Both the position numbers and the translations under genes were made by a program. 46,042 bases of DNA. It comes from Bacteroidota bacterium (lineage in GTDB: Bacteria; Bacteroidota; Bacteroidia; Flavobacteriales; Flavobacteriaceae). Positions 40,478 through 46,042 of the stretch are shown piece after piece. The stretch spans positions 1-46,042 of the forward strand of contig JAKQJQ010000142.1 in the NCBI GenBank assembly GCA_029561105.1, read 5' to 3'. The notes below the pieces were generated by a model. That model saw only the letters and a list, made by a program, of their open reading frames with translations. It was not told the origin of the DNA and did not search any database. Each line of letters opens with the position of its first letter. The stretch's first letter is position 1.

Positions 40478-41131
40478 ATGATTTACAGACTTTCTAACGA
40501 CCTTTATTTTCCAGCCGTAGAAAAGGCTTCGCCCGATGGCATCCTCGCCTACGGCGGCGATTTGTCGCCAGAACGGTTGCTATTGGCCTACCGCAGCGGC
40601 ATTTTCCCCTGGTTTGAGGACGACCAGCCCATTTTGTGGTGGTCTCCGCCGCAACGGATGGTGTTGTTTTTAGAGGAATTGGTCGTTTCAAAGAGCATGC
40701 GCAACATCATCAATCGCGGGACTTTTTCGGTGACTTTCAATCAGGATTTCAGGGAAGTCATCACGCATTGCCGGCAAATCGCGCGCGACGGGCAAAATGG
40801 CACCTGGATTACCAACGACATGGTAGAAGCGTATTGCAAACTCCACGAATTGGGCATCGCCAAATCGGTTGAGGTTTGGCAGGAGAATGCGCTCGTGGGT
40901 GGTTTGTACGGCATTGATTTGGGCCACGTATTTTGTGGCGAGAGCATGTTCTCTAAAGTGTCGAATGCTTCAAAAATGGCTTTTATCGCACTGGTGAACA
41001 AACTAAAAAACGAGCATTATAAGTTGCTCGATTGCCAGGTATACAACGAACATTTAGAAAGTTTGGGCTGTCGGGAAATTGAAAGAGAAGATTTTATGCG
41101 AATCCTGAAAGGCACACTTCATTCTACATAA
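40478..41131 (+). CDS. aat: Leucyl/phenylalanyl-tRNA--protein transferase
   Basis: 217-residue Aat, which adds Leu or Phe to proteins with N-terminal Arg or Lys and so marks them for ClpS/ClpAP degradation. Family motifs are ILAYGGDLSPERLLLAYRSGIFPWF, WWSPPQRMVL, GTWITNDMVEAYCKLHELG and GLYGIDLGHVFCGESMFS. Its last 13 bases overlap the end of the convergent gene at 41119. Confidence 0.96.
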   Translation: MIYRLSNDLYFPAVEKASPDGILAYGGDLSPERLLLAYRSGIFPWFEDDQPILWWSPPQRMVLFLEELVVSKSMRNIINRGTFSVTFNQDFREVITHCRQIARDGQNGTWITNDMVEAYCKLHELGIAKSVEVWQENALVGGLYGIDLGHVFCGESMFSKVSNASKMAFIALVNKLKNEHYKLLDCQVYNEHLESLGCREIEREDFMRILKGTLHST

Positions 41132-41838
41132 TACCAAGGGATGTTCAACAGGCCTTGCTTTAAATCAATTTTGACCGTTTCTCCTATTGCATAACTATGG
41201 TATTGGCTTGAAGCGACCGAGATGTCTTCGGCGTCATGGTGGTGTCCCCAAGGCGTTACCCGAATGTAATAGGTGGTGTGTCTGCGGCCTTTCGAAATGT
41301 GTTTGTCGATGATTTCGGCATCAAAAACCTTGGGCTCCGAAAAATCATAGCTGCAATTGATTCCATAAGTCGCCGAATAACTGTACAGAAAAATATTAAA
41401 AAACAAAGAAGAATAAATCCAGAACCTGCTTTTGCCGTTGTCGACGATCATTTTGTGGGTCAAAAGCAGCACGATCACCATCAGCACAAAACCGATGGTT
41501 CCCGGAATGATGAGGCTGTAAAAATCCTCAAACTCATAGTCGATGAGGACGCGAATGAAAATGGCAATAGCTGCCATATCTATGAAATCGGCCACATCAT
41601 ACTTATTGTCGCCGTCGTCTTTTTTCGTAATTTCTACAAGACTGGCAATGCTGGGTTTGCCATTGAGGCCATTGAGTACCAATCCCAGAATGGGGATAAT
41701 GAGCAGGATTGTAAAGAGAATCGTGTAAGGTTTTGGATAAATCAAGAACCAAATGGCAAGTGCCAATGTGACTTTCTCCAACCAATCGAGTTTGTGGAAG
41801 GTTAATTTTGAAATTACTTTGTTGGATTGTTTGCTCAT
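41119..41838 (-). CDS. Unknown membrane protein
   Basis: 239 residues from the ATG at 41838 (MSKQSNKVISKL), 5 bases after the tag stop; an upstream ATG at 41865 would overlap tag. It has four or five hydrophobic segments (LALAIWFLIYPKPYTILFT, IPILGLVLNGL, IIPGTIGFVLMVIVLLL, FWIYSSLFFNIFLYSYS) and a C-terminal soluble beta domain with a His-rich loop (TPWGHHHDAED). No family is recognised. It is last in an apparent yhhQ-tag-41119 operon and overlaps aat tail to tail. Confidence 0.75.
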   Translation of the reverse strand: MSKQSNKVISKLTFHKLDWLEKVTLALAIWFLIYPKPYTILFTILLIIPILGLVLNGLNGKPSIASLVEITKKDDGDNKYDVADFIDMAAIAIFIRVLIDYEFEDFYSLIIPGTIGFVLMVIVLLLTHKMIVDNGKSRFWIYSSLFFNIFLYSYSATYGINCSYDFSEPKVFDAEIIDKHISKGRRHTTYYIRVTPWGHHHDAEDISVASSQYHSYAIGETVKIDLKQGLLNIPWYYVE

Positions 41839-41843
41839 GCGGG

Positions 41844-42410
41844 TCAGACGGAAGTGCGTTTCCAACAGTTGGCAACATGGTCATTGACCATTCCTGTGGC
41901 CTGCATGTGTGCGTAGACTACCGTAGAACCCACGAATTTAAACCCGCGCTTTTTGAGGTCTTTGCTGATTGCGTCCGACAGTGGAGTAGTGGCTTGTACC
42001 GAACTCAAATCACGGTGCCCGTTGTCAATGGGTTTGCCGTTTACAAATCCCCAGATGTATTTGGAGAAACTGCCGAACTCTTTTTGCACTTCCATAAACG
42101 CAATTGCATTGGCGACTGTACCTTTAATTTTGAGGCTGTTGCGGATGATTCCTGCATCTTGCATCAAGGCGTCGATTTTCTTCTGGTCGTATCTGGCAAT
42201 CTTTTTATAGTCGAAATGGTCGAAAGCGCTCTTGAAATGGGGTCGTTTTTTTAGAATCGTGTACCAGCTCAAGCCAGCCTGAAAGGTCTCGAGCAGTAGG
42301 AATTCGAACAAAGTGGCGTCGTCATAAACCGGATTGCCCCATTCATTGTCGTGGTAGTCGCGGTAGAGGTCGTCTTTTTCGCACCAACCGCAGCGGATTT
42401 TAGTTTGCAT
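41844..42410 (-). CDS. tag: DNA-3-methyladenine glycosylase I
   Basis: 188-residue TAG, which removes 3-methyladenine from alkylated DNA. It starts RCGWCEKDDLYRDYHDNEWG; Cys7 or Cys10 and His20 match the first zinc ligands, and the C-terminal HVANC the second pair. FQAGLSWYTILKKR is the helix-hairpin-helix region. It starts directly after yhhQ on the same strand (1 base between). Confidence 0.95.
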   Translation of the reverse strand: MQTKIRCGWCEKDDLYRDYHDNEWGNPVYDDATLFEFLLLETFQAGLSWYTILKKRPHFKSAFDHFDYKKIARYDQKKIDALMQDAGIIRNSLKIKGTVANAIAFMEVQKEFGSFSKYIWGFVNGKPIDNGHRDLSSVQATTPLSDAISKDLKKRGFKFVGSTVVYAHMQATGMVNDHVANCWKRTSV

Positions 42411-42411
42411 G

Positions 42412-43059
42412 TTATTTCTCTTGTAAATATTTTTTGATTGCAGCGTGCCCCACGTAAATCAGTGGTGTGAGCGCAATGGCAATCGCCAGTTTGACAAAAT
42501 AACCGGTAAATGCCGATTGGATAAAGGTGGGTGTGTCCATTTTTCCGGTCATCCAAAAGGCAATGCCCAGTACGATGAAGCTGTCGAAGAGTTGTGAAAT
42601 CACCGTAGAACCGGTACTTCTGAGCCATATTTTTTTGTCGCCGGTTTTATTTTTTACAAAATGAAAAATGGTCACGTCGATAAGTTGCGAAACCAAAAAG
42701 GCTGTGATGCTGCCCACGATAATCCACATGCTTTGTCCAAAAACGGCAGTGAATTGGGTATCGGTCACCAGTCCTGGGCCATTCACGGCGGGAATTTGCA
42801 ACGCCGCATACAGCAGTATAAAACAGTAGGCAATCAGACAGGCCGTAATCATTGACAACTTGCGTACGCCCGTTCGCCCGAAATATTCGTTGATGAGGTC
42901 TGTGGTGAGAAAAACGACCGGCCAGGGCAAAATCCCGACGCTCATGACCGCATCTCCTACATAAATGAGCTTGCCGCCAATAAGCTCGGCCACGACCGCA
43001 TTGGTGATAAAAATTCCGGCAAGGATGATGTAAACGGTATCTTTTCGGGTTTGAAACAT
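42412..43059 (-). CDS. yhhQ: Queuosine precursor transporter (YhhQ/DUF165 family)
   Basis: 215-residue inner membrane protein with about six helices, of the VUT/YhhQ family that imports preQ0 or preQ1 for queuosine tRNA modification. Family features are FLTTDLINEYFGRTGVRKL and IDVTIFHFVKNKTGDKKIWLRSTGSTVISQLFDSF, the latter named here by its core GSTVISQLFD. It is the first gene of a minus-strand operon with tag. No preQ1 riboswitch is seen in its short leader. Confidence 0.92.
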   Translation of the reverse strand: MFQTRKDTVYIILAGIFITNAVVAELIGGKLIYVGDAVMSVGILPWPVVFLTTDLINEYFGRTGVRKLSMITACLIAYCFILLYAALQIPAVNGPGLVTDTQFTAVFGQSMWIIVGSITAFLVSQLIDVTIFHFVKNKTGDKKIWLRSTGSTVISQLFDSFIVLGIAFWMTGKMDTPTFIQSAFTGYFVKLAIAIALTPLIYVGHAAIKKYLQEK

Positions 43060-43084
43060 GATGGTTTTTAAGGGGAATAGGTTT

Positions 43085-43092
43085 CAAATATA
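43085..43092 (-). promoter_or_regulatory. Putative -7 box for yhhQ
   Basis: TATATTTG on the minus strand, a perfect TAnnTTTG, lies 25 bases before the ATG, giving a leader of about 20 bases. Confidence 0.55.
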
Positions 43093-43108
43093 CTATTTTG
43101 AAAATAAT

Positions 43109-43190
43109 AAAAAACCGCCGAATGAAAATACCTTCAGAAAAACCTAATGTTATTAAATCATTGATTTTAAGCGGTTTTTTGGCTGCGTAA
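43109..43190 (+). other. Inverted arms enclosing a 22-codon ORF
   Basis: AAAAAACCGC (43109-43118) and GCGGTTTTTT (43171-43180) are perfect inverted repeats 52 bases apart. Inside, the ATG at 43122 opens MKIPSEKPNVIKSLILSGFLAA, ending TAA 43188-43190. It could be a leader peptide, a small RNA or chance; both neighbouring genes start outward from here, so a normal gene-end terminator is not expected. Confidence 0.3.
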
Positions 43191-43267
43191 ATAAATACTG
43201 TTATATTTAAAATCTCAAACCCCGATTCTTAGGGCCTACTTTCACGTTGTTAATCAAATCTATTAGC

Positions 43268-44020
43268 ATGACTGTTGGCATTATTGGGCATCGGGAAATA
43301 ATGAAAGAGGAGCGGGCAGGTGTCCGTAAAAGCCTTGATGCGATTCTTACCGAATTGAAGTCAACGGCGCATGCTTTGCGTGCAATTTCATTAGTGGCCA
43401 CTGGCGCCGACACCATCTTTTATGATGCCGCCAAAGCACTAGGAATAGATGTTGAAGTTTTATTGCCTTTTCAGATAGATAAGTATCAGGACGACTTTAC
43501 CGAGCCCGGCGATTTCGAAAAGTTTAAGGAGATTGTAATTGCACAGAAACTTGAGACTAAAGAGCCTTTGGCGCTGCTCACAACCGATTCAAAGCAAGAA
43601 CGAGATGTTGCTTATCTCAACGCAGGAAAACACCTGATTGATCAATCGGATTATGTGGTCGCGGTCTGGGACGGGCAACCGGCCAGGGGCATTGCCGGAA
43701 CCGCGCAACTGGTCACCTATGCACGACAGCACAATAAAGAACCGCGGATTGTCAAAGCCAACAGGACGCCCACCGACGATGATATCCACCTTAACGCAAT
43801 GAAAGCCCAAACAGCCAAAACCAAAATGGCTTTCAAGTGGGTTTGGATTACAGGCATTGCCTTGGGGTTTTTGTCGGCTGTCTTTTTTGCGCCGGTATTG
43901 TGTTTTGAATTGGATCGGCAAGTTCAACTGATGCTTTCTACCGCAGAATTGATCTGCCTGCCCTTGTCTTATTTATTTCTTTGTGTTTGGGCCAAACGCC
44001 TTAAAACGCGTTTTTCTTGA
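43268..44020 (+). CDS. SLOG-type sensor protein with two membrane helices, N-terminal part of a frameshifted gene
   Basis: The ATG at 43268 (MTVGIIGHREIMKEER) is preferred over the TTG at 43247. Residues 1-165 are a Rossmann-like SLOG domain: GIIGHR, SLVATGADTIFYDAAKALG, VEVLLPFQIDKYQ, and SDYVVAVWDGQPARGIAGTAQ, the ligand-pocket signature of this superfamily. Two membrane helices follow (WVWITGIALGFLSAVFF; STAELICLPLSYLFLCVW). The frame then closes at TGA 44018 just after WAKRLK. In related proteins a basic helix and two more membrane helices continue from this point, and they lie in the next frame (43983-44600). SLOG domains sense nucleotide-derived ligands, often with SLATT-type membrane effectors in defence systems. 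Confidence 0.75.
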   Translation: MTVGIIGHREIMKEERAGVRKSLDAILTELKSTAHALRAISLVATGADTIFYDAAKALGIDVEVLLPFQIDKYQDDFTEPGDFEKFKEIVIAQKLETKEPLALLTTDSKQERDVAYLNAGKHLIDQSDYVVAVWDGQPARGIAGTAQLVTYARQHNKEPRIVKANRTPTDDDIHLNAMKAQTAKTKMAFKWVWITGIALGFLSAVFFAPVLCFELDRQVQLMLSTAELICLPLSYLFLCVWAKRLKTRFS

Positions 44021-44600
44021 AAAAAGGATAGTCGCAGAACGGCAACGAATGTATGTGGCCTTTAAGAAAGCGGGTGTTTTGCTAAATGGGACGAGGTGGT
44101 CCGAAAAGCCAAATAAGGTTAAAGAATTGTCTTTGTCAAAAGAACATTTAAATGAATTTATCGCTGACCAAGTTAACTACCACCGCGACAACAAGATTAA
44201 AAGATATGAGCGTTATGAGTCGGTACTGCATTCGTTGATGAATATGGTGGTATTCTCTTTTTTCACCGTGGTGGTGTTGGGATATTGGACAGAACTCGAA
44301 CATGAAAATATCGTGCCCACTTTCTTGCATCTCAATCAGGAATGGCTGCATTTGCTTTGGATCCTGATTCCCGCATTCTATGCCTCCCTGGAAGTGGTTT
44401 ACTATTTTCTGGAATTGAAACTCAACATCACGATCTCCACCAATATCATTGGTAAGCTCGAAAATTTGGCGAGCGAAATAGAACATTCAGACCAGCCTAC
44501 ATTTTTTATGAGTGTAGAAAAATTGCGCGCCCTATTACAAGGAGAAAACCAGGATTGGAAAACTATTGTAGAGAGCAGGCACATCGGGCCACACTTATAA
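43983..44600 (+). CDS. C-terminal part of the frameshifted SLOG/SLATT-like membrane protein
   Basis: The open frame starts at a GTG at 43983, overlapping the previous ORF by 38 bases. Its first useful residues, LKRVFLEKRIVAERQRMYVAF, directly continue the previous protein's WAKRLK if one A of AAAA (44003-44006) is removed. It goes on with a charged stretch (HRDNKIKRYERYES), two membrane helices (LMNMVVFSFFTVVVLGYW; LLWILIPAFYASLEVVYYFLEL) and a soluble tail. The joined protein would have about 443 residues and four membrane helices: a SLOG sensor with a SLATT-like effector. An internal ATG at 44049 could in theory start a separate 183-residue protein, but it lacks the conserved helix. Confidence 0.65.
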   Translation: MFGPNALKRVFLEKRIVAERQRMYVAFKKAGVLLNGTRWSEKPNKVKELSLSKEHLNEFIADQVNYHRDNKIKRYERYESVLHSLMNMVVFSFFTVVVLGYWTELEHENIVPTFLHLNQEWLHLLWILIPAFYASLEVVYYFLELKLNITISTNIIGKLENLASEIEHSDQPTFFMSVEKLRALLQGENQDWKTIVESRHIGPHL

Positions 44601-44673
44601 AGCAGCGGAGTTATTTAGAATCGCCCACACATTGAACCTTTAAAACAGCACATATTAATCAAACAAATTTTTT

Positions 44674-45372
44674 ATGAAGAAGATATCCTTTTTACTTAGT
44701 CTATTCTTTTGTTTGGGTGCCTTCGCCCAAAATAAAGTGACCGTAGGCGTCATGGCGTTCCAAAGCGCGTCGGCACAAAACAAACCCAGGGCGGCACAAT
44801 TGCAGGAAATTGTGATGGAAGCACTGAGTTCAAAATCCAATATCGAGGCGCTTGACCGCTCCAAAGATGAACTGCTCAATAAAGAACTGGACGCGCAGAT
44901 AGACGAGAGGTACATCGCCTCGAAACAATTGGTAGAGCAAGGGAAGAAGTTCGGTGCCAAACAACTCATAGTTGGTACACTCACCAATATTGATGTTTCA
45001 GAAGGCAAAAAACCCAGCGGCGGACCCAGCTTTGGGCCTTACGGCGCGGTGCGCAGCGTGGGTTCGGCCATTGCGAGCAATGTGACCAATTACAAGGCCA
45101 ACATTAGTTTCTCGCTGCAAATCATCGACGTAGAAACCGGATCGGTTATCAGTCACAAAGCTTTTAATCAGTCTAAGGACAACTTTAGCGGTCCGGGAAT
45201 AGGCGCCTCAAAAGAAGACGCAGTGGTCAGCGCCATGAAAAACAGCAAGGAAAAAATCCTGTTGTGGCTCAACGAAACCTATCCATCGACTATTACGATT
45301 GTGAAAATCGAAGAGAAATCGGGTAGTGGAAAACCAAAAACCATTCTCATGACGGGAATAGATGAATCTTAA
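44674..45372 (+). CDS. CsgG/LpoB-like exported protein, cut by an in-frame stop
   Basis: 232 residues with a signal peptide ending GAFAQ. The N-terminal half has the CsgG/TolB-N-like pattern: VTVGVMAFQSAS, LQEIVMEALSSKSNIEALDRSKD, KKFGAKQLIVGTLTNIDV, then VTNYKANISFSLQIIDVETGSVISH. This fold occurs in outer membrane secretion channels and penicillin-binding protein activators. The frame stops at TAA 45370-45372, but the same frame continues without interruption to 45579 with plausible protein, so the original was probably 301 residues. It lies 73 bases after the SLOG-type gene on the same strand. Confidence 0.75.
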   Translation: MKKISFLLSLFFCLGAFAQNKVTVGVMAFQSASAQNKPRAAQLQEIVMEALSSKSNIEALDRSKDELLNKELDAQIDERYIASKQLVEQGKKFGAKQLIVGTLTNIDVSEGKKPSGGPSFGPYGAVRSVGSAIASNVTNYKANISFSLQIIDVETGSVISHKAFNQSKDNFSGPGIGASKEDAVVSAMKNSKEKILLWLNETYPSTITIVKIEEKSGSGKPKTILMTGIDES

Positions 45373-45579
45373 AGTAAAGGCGACAAATTGCTACTACAGG
45401 AAACAGAATTGATACCATCAGGTTCTTCGGCACCACCGCTCAAACGCATCAAACCCATCGCCTCGATTACCATTGTGGAAAGGCAGGGCGACTTTACCGT
45501 CTGCAAAGTCAACGATGGCGCTGAAATGATAGAAGAGCGCGTGGGCAAAACAGGAACATTGAGCATTAAAAACAAATAA
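45373..45579 (+). pseudogene. Detached C-terminus of the CsgG-like protein
   Basis: In frame with 44674-45372, directly after its TAA, 68 codons read SKGDKLLLQETELIPSG and end GTLSIKNK. The text LLLQETELI...IKPIASITIVERQGDFTVCKV resembles the carboxy beta domain (named by pieces) seen after CsgG-like domains. A single base change of the TAA to a sense codon such as TTA, CAA, GAA or AAA would join them. Its only near start is TTG at 45388. The following gene starts 3 bases after its stop, as if still part of a working operon. Confidence 0.6.
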
Positions 45580-45582
45580 ATC

Positions 45583-46042
45583 ATGAAGAAGCAATTCATT
45601 ATAGCCTGCCTGACGATTTTGATTGGCCAGTTTGAAGGAATCTGCCAGGATATGGGCGGGATGACCTCCTTTGTCAAATCGGATATAGAAGGGACAATCA
45701 CGGTAACTGCAAGCGGTTTTGCCAAAAAGAAACCCGAAAGCATGGCCAATGCCTCGTCGAATGCATTTTACACGCTGATGTTTAGGGGCATTCCCGGCAG
45801 CCAGTACAAGTCGCCGATGATACCAAACGAACAAGAATATAAGAATAATCCGGTTGTGGTTGAAATCCTCAAGGGCGGTTACGCTTCGTTTCTCACCGAT
45901 TCATCGCTGCAGAGTGAAACCAAACTCAAACGAAAAGAAGACGGCGTGAAAGGCATTCAGACCCAAATGATCATGACCATCAATTGCAACGCCCTGCGCA
46001 AATACCTCGAAGACAATAAAATAATTAGAAAATTCGGACTTT
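45583..46042 (+). CDS. Unknown exported protein, partial at the window end
   Basis: The ATG at 45583 opens a signal peptide (MKKQFIIACLTILIGQ, likely cut after EGICQ) and 153 codons remain open at the window edge. The mature part begins DMGGMTSFVKSDIEGTITV and includes ASGFAKKKPESMANASSNAFYTL and a strand-helix pattern ending NALRKYLEDNKIIRKFG. It starts 3 bases after the CsgG-like reading frame, so it was built to be co-translated with it. Such proteins accompany CsgG-like genes in Bacteroidetes as I recall. Function unknown. Confidence 0.75.
   Translation, partial: MKKQFIIACLTILIGQFEGICQDMGGMTSFVKSDIEGTITVTASGFAKKKPESMANASSNAFYTLMFRGIPGSQYKSPMIPNEQEYKNNPVVVEILKGGYASFLTDSSLQSETKLKRKEDGVKGIQTQMIMTINCNALRKYLEDNKIIRKFGL

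Noticed and set aside
43060..43084. Possible preQ1 riboswitch before yhhQ
   Set aside because: The leader after the predicted promoter is only about 20 bases and has no aptamer-like fold.
43983..44020. Programmed +1 frameshifting in the SLOG-type gene
   Set aside because: The following AAA codon is common and would not stall ribosomes; an indel or sequencing error is simpler. Kept only as a remote option.

Overview
The window looks like chromosome from a gliding member of the family Flavobacteriaceae, most likely Flavobacterium or a close relative. The signs are gldE and gldD (gliding motility), a type IX secretion C-terminal domain, promoters of the Bacteroidetes form TAnnTTTG in place of sigma70 boxes, starts without Shine-Dalgarno sequences, and many lipoproteins with Cys at residues 17-21. 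There is no integrase, insertion sequence, rRNA, tRNA or CRISPR array that I can see. It is mostly housekeeping genes, with accessory features in the intergenic gaps and at the right end.

Layout. 129-8019: an alpha-2-macroglobulin lipoprotein with its partner PbpC. 8045-8460: a hairpin, a small frameshifted gene and a dispersed repeat. 8514-10721: RNase G, a 30-residue basic (probably ribosomal) protein and an HU protein. 10854-14279: mutY, ssb, gldE, gldD. 14413-19821: a metal-binding lipoprotein, an EamA transporter, an unknown protein with an Arg-Asp tail, and a pair of M16 peptidases (one catalytic, one not). 19890-20250: a repeat-rich gap. 20315-21419: ribosomal proteins L21 and L27 and an HPF-like protein. 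21473-25437: a type IX-secreted GH85 endoglycosidase and two poorly known exported proteins. 25528-32347: ahcY, a phosphopantetheinyl transferase, a truncated haemoglobin, then an overlapping operon of GGGP synthase, PnuC, a NadR kinase fused to DUF4301, and ArfB. 32387-34866: a TPP riboswitch and a TonB-dependent receptor. 35141-43059: a Rieske-like lipoprotein, greA-HIT, a histidine kinase and Crp regulator, a flavin reductase, a DUF3127 protein, aat, tag and yhhQ. 43268-46042: a SLOG-type sensor with four membrane segments broken by a one-base frameshift, a CsgG-like protein broken by an in-frame stop, and a partial exported protein.

How genes work together. PnuC imports nicotinamide riboside and the NadR-like domain would phosphorylate it. 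The TPP riboswitch ties the receptor to thiamine supply. The A2M/PbpC pair is the known bacterial protease-trap and peptidoglycan-repair couple. HU, the small basic protein, SSB, MutY, Tag and the DUF3127 protein all concern nucleic acids.

Most unusual points: the damaged SLOG/CsgG-like locus at the right end; the NadR-DUF4301 fusion; a four-copy hairpin repeat family and a second two-copy intergenic element; a terminator that includes the stop codon of the 30-residue gene; a hairpin at the very start of the greA transcript; and a Rieske-like lipoprotein without the His ligands. All calls come from reading the sequence; no database search was run.
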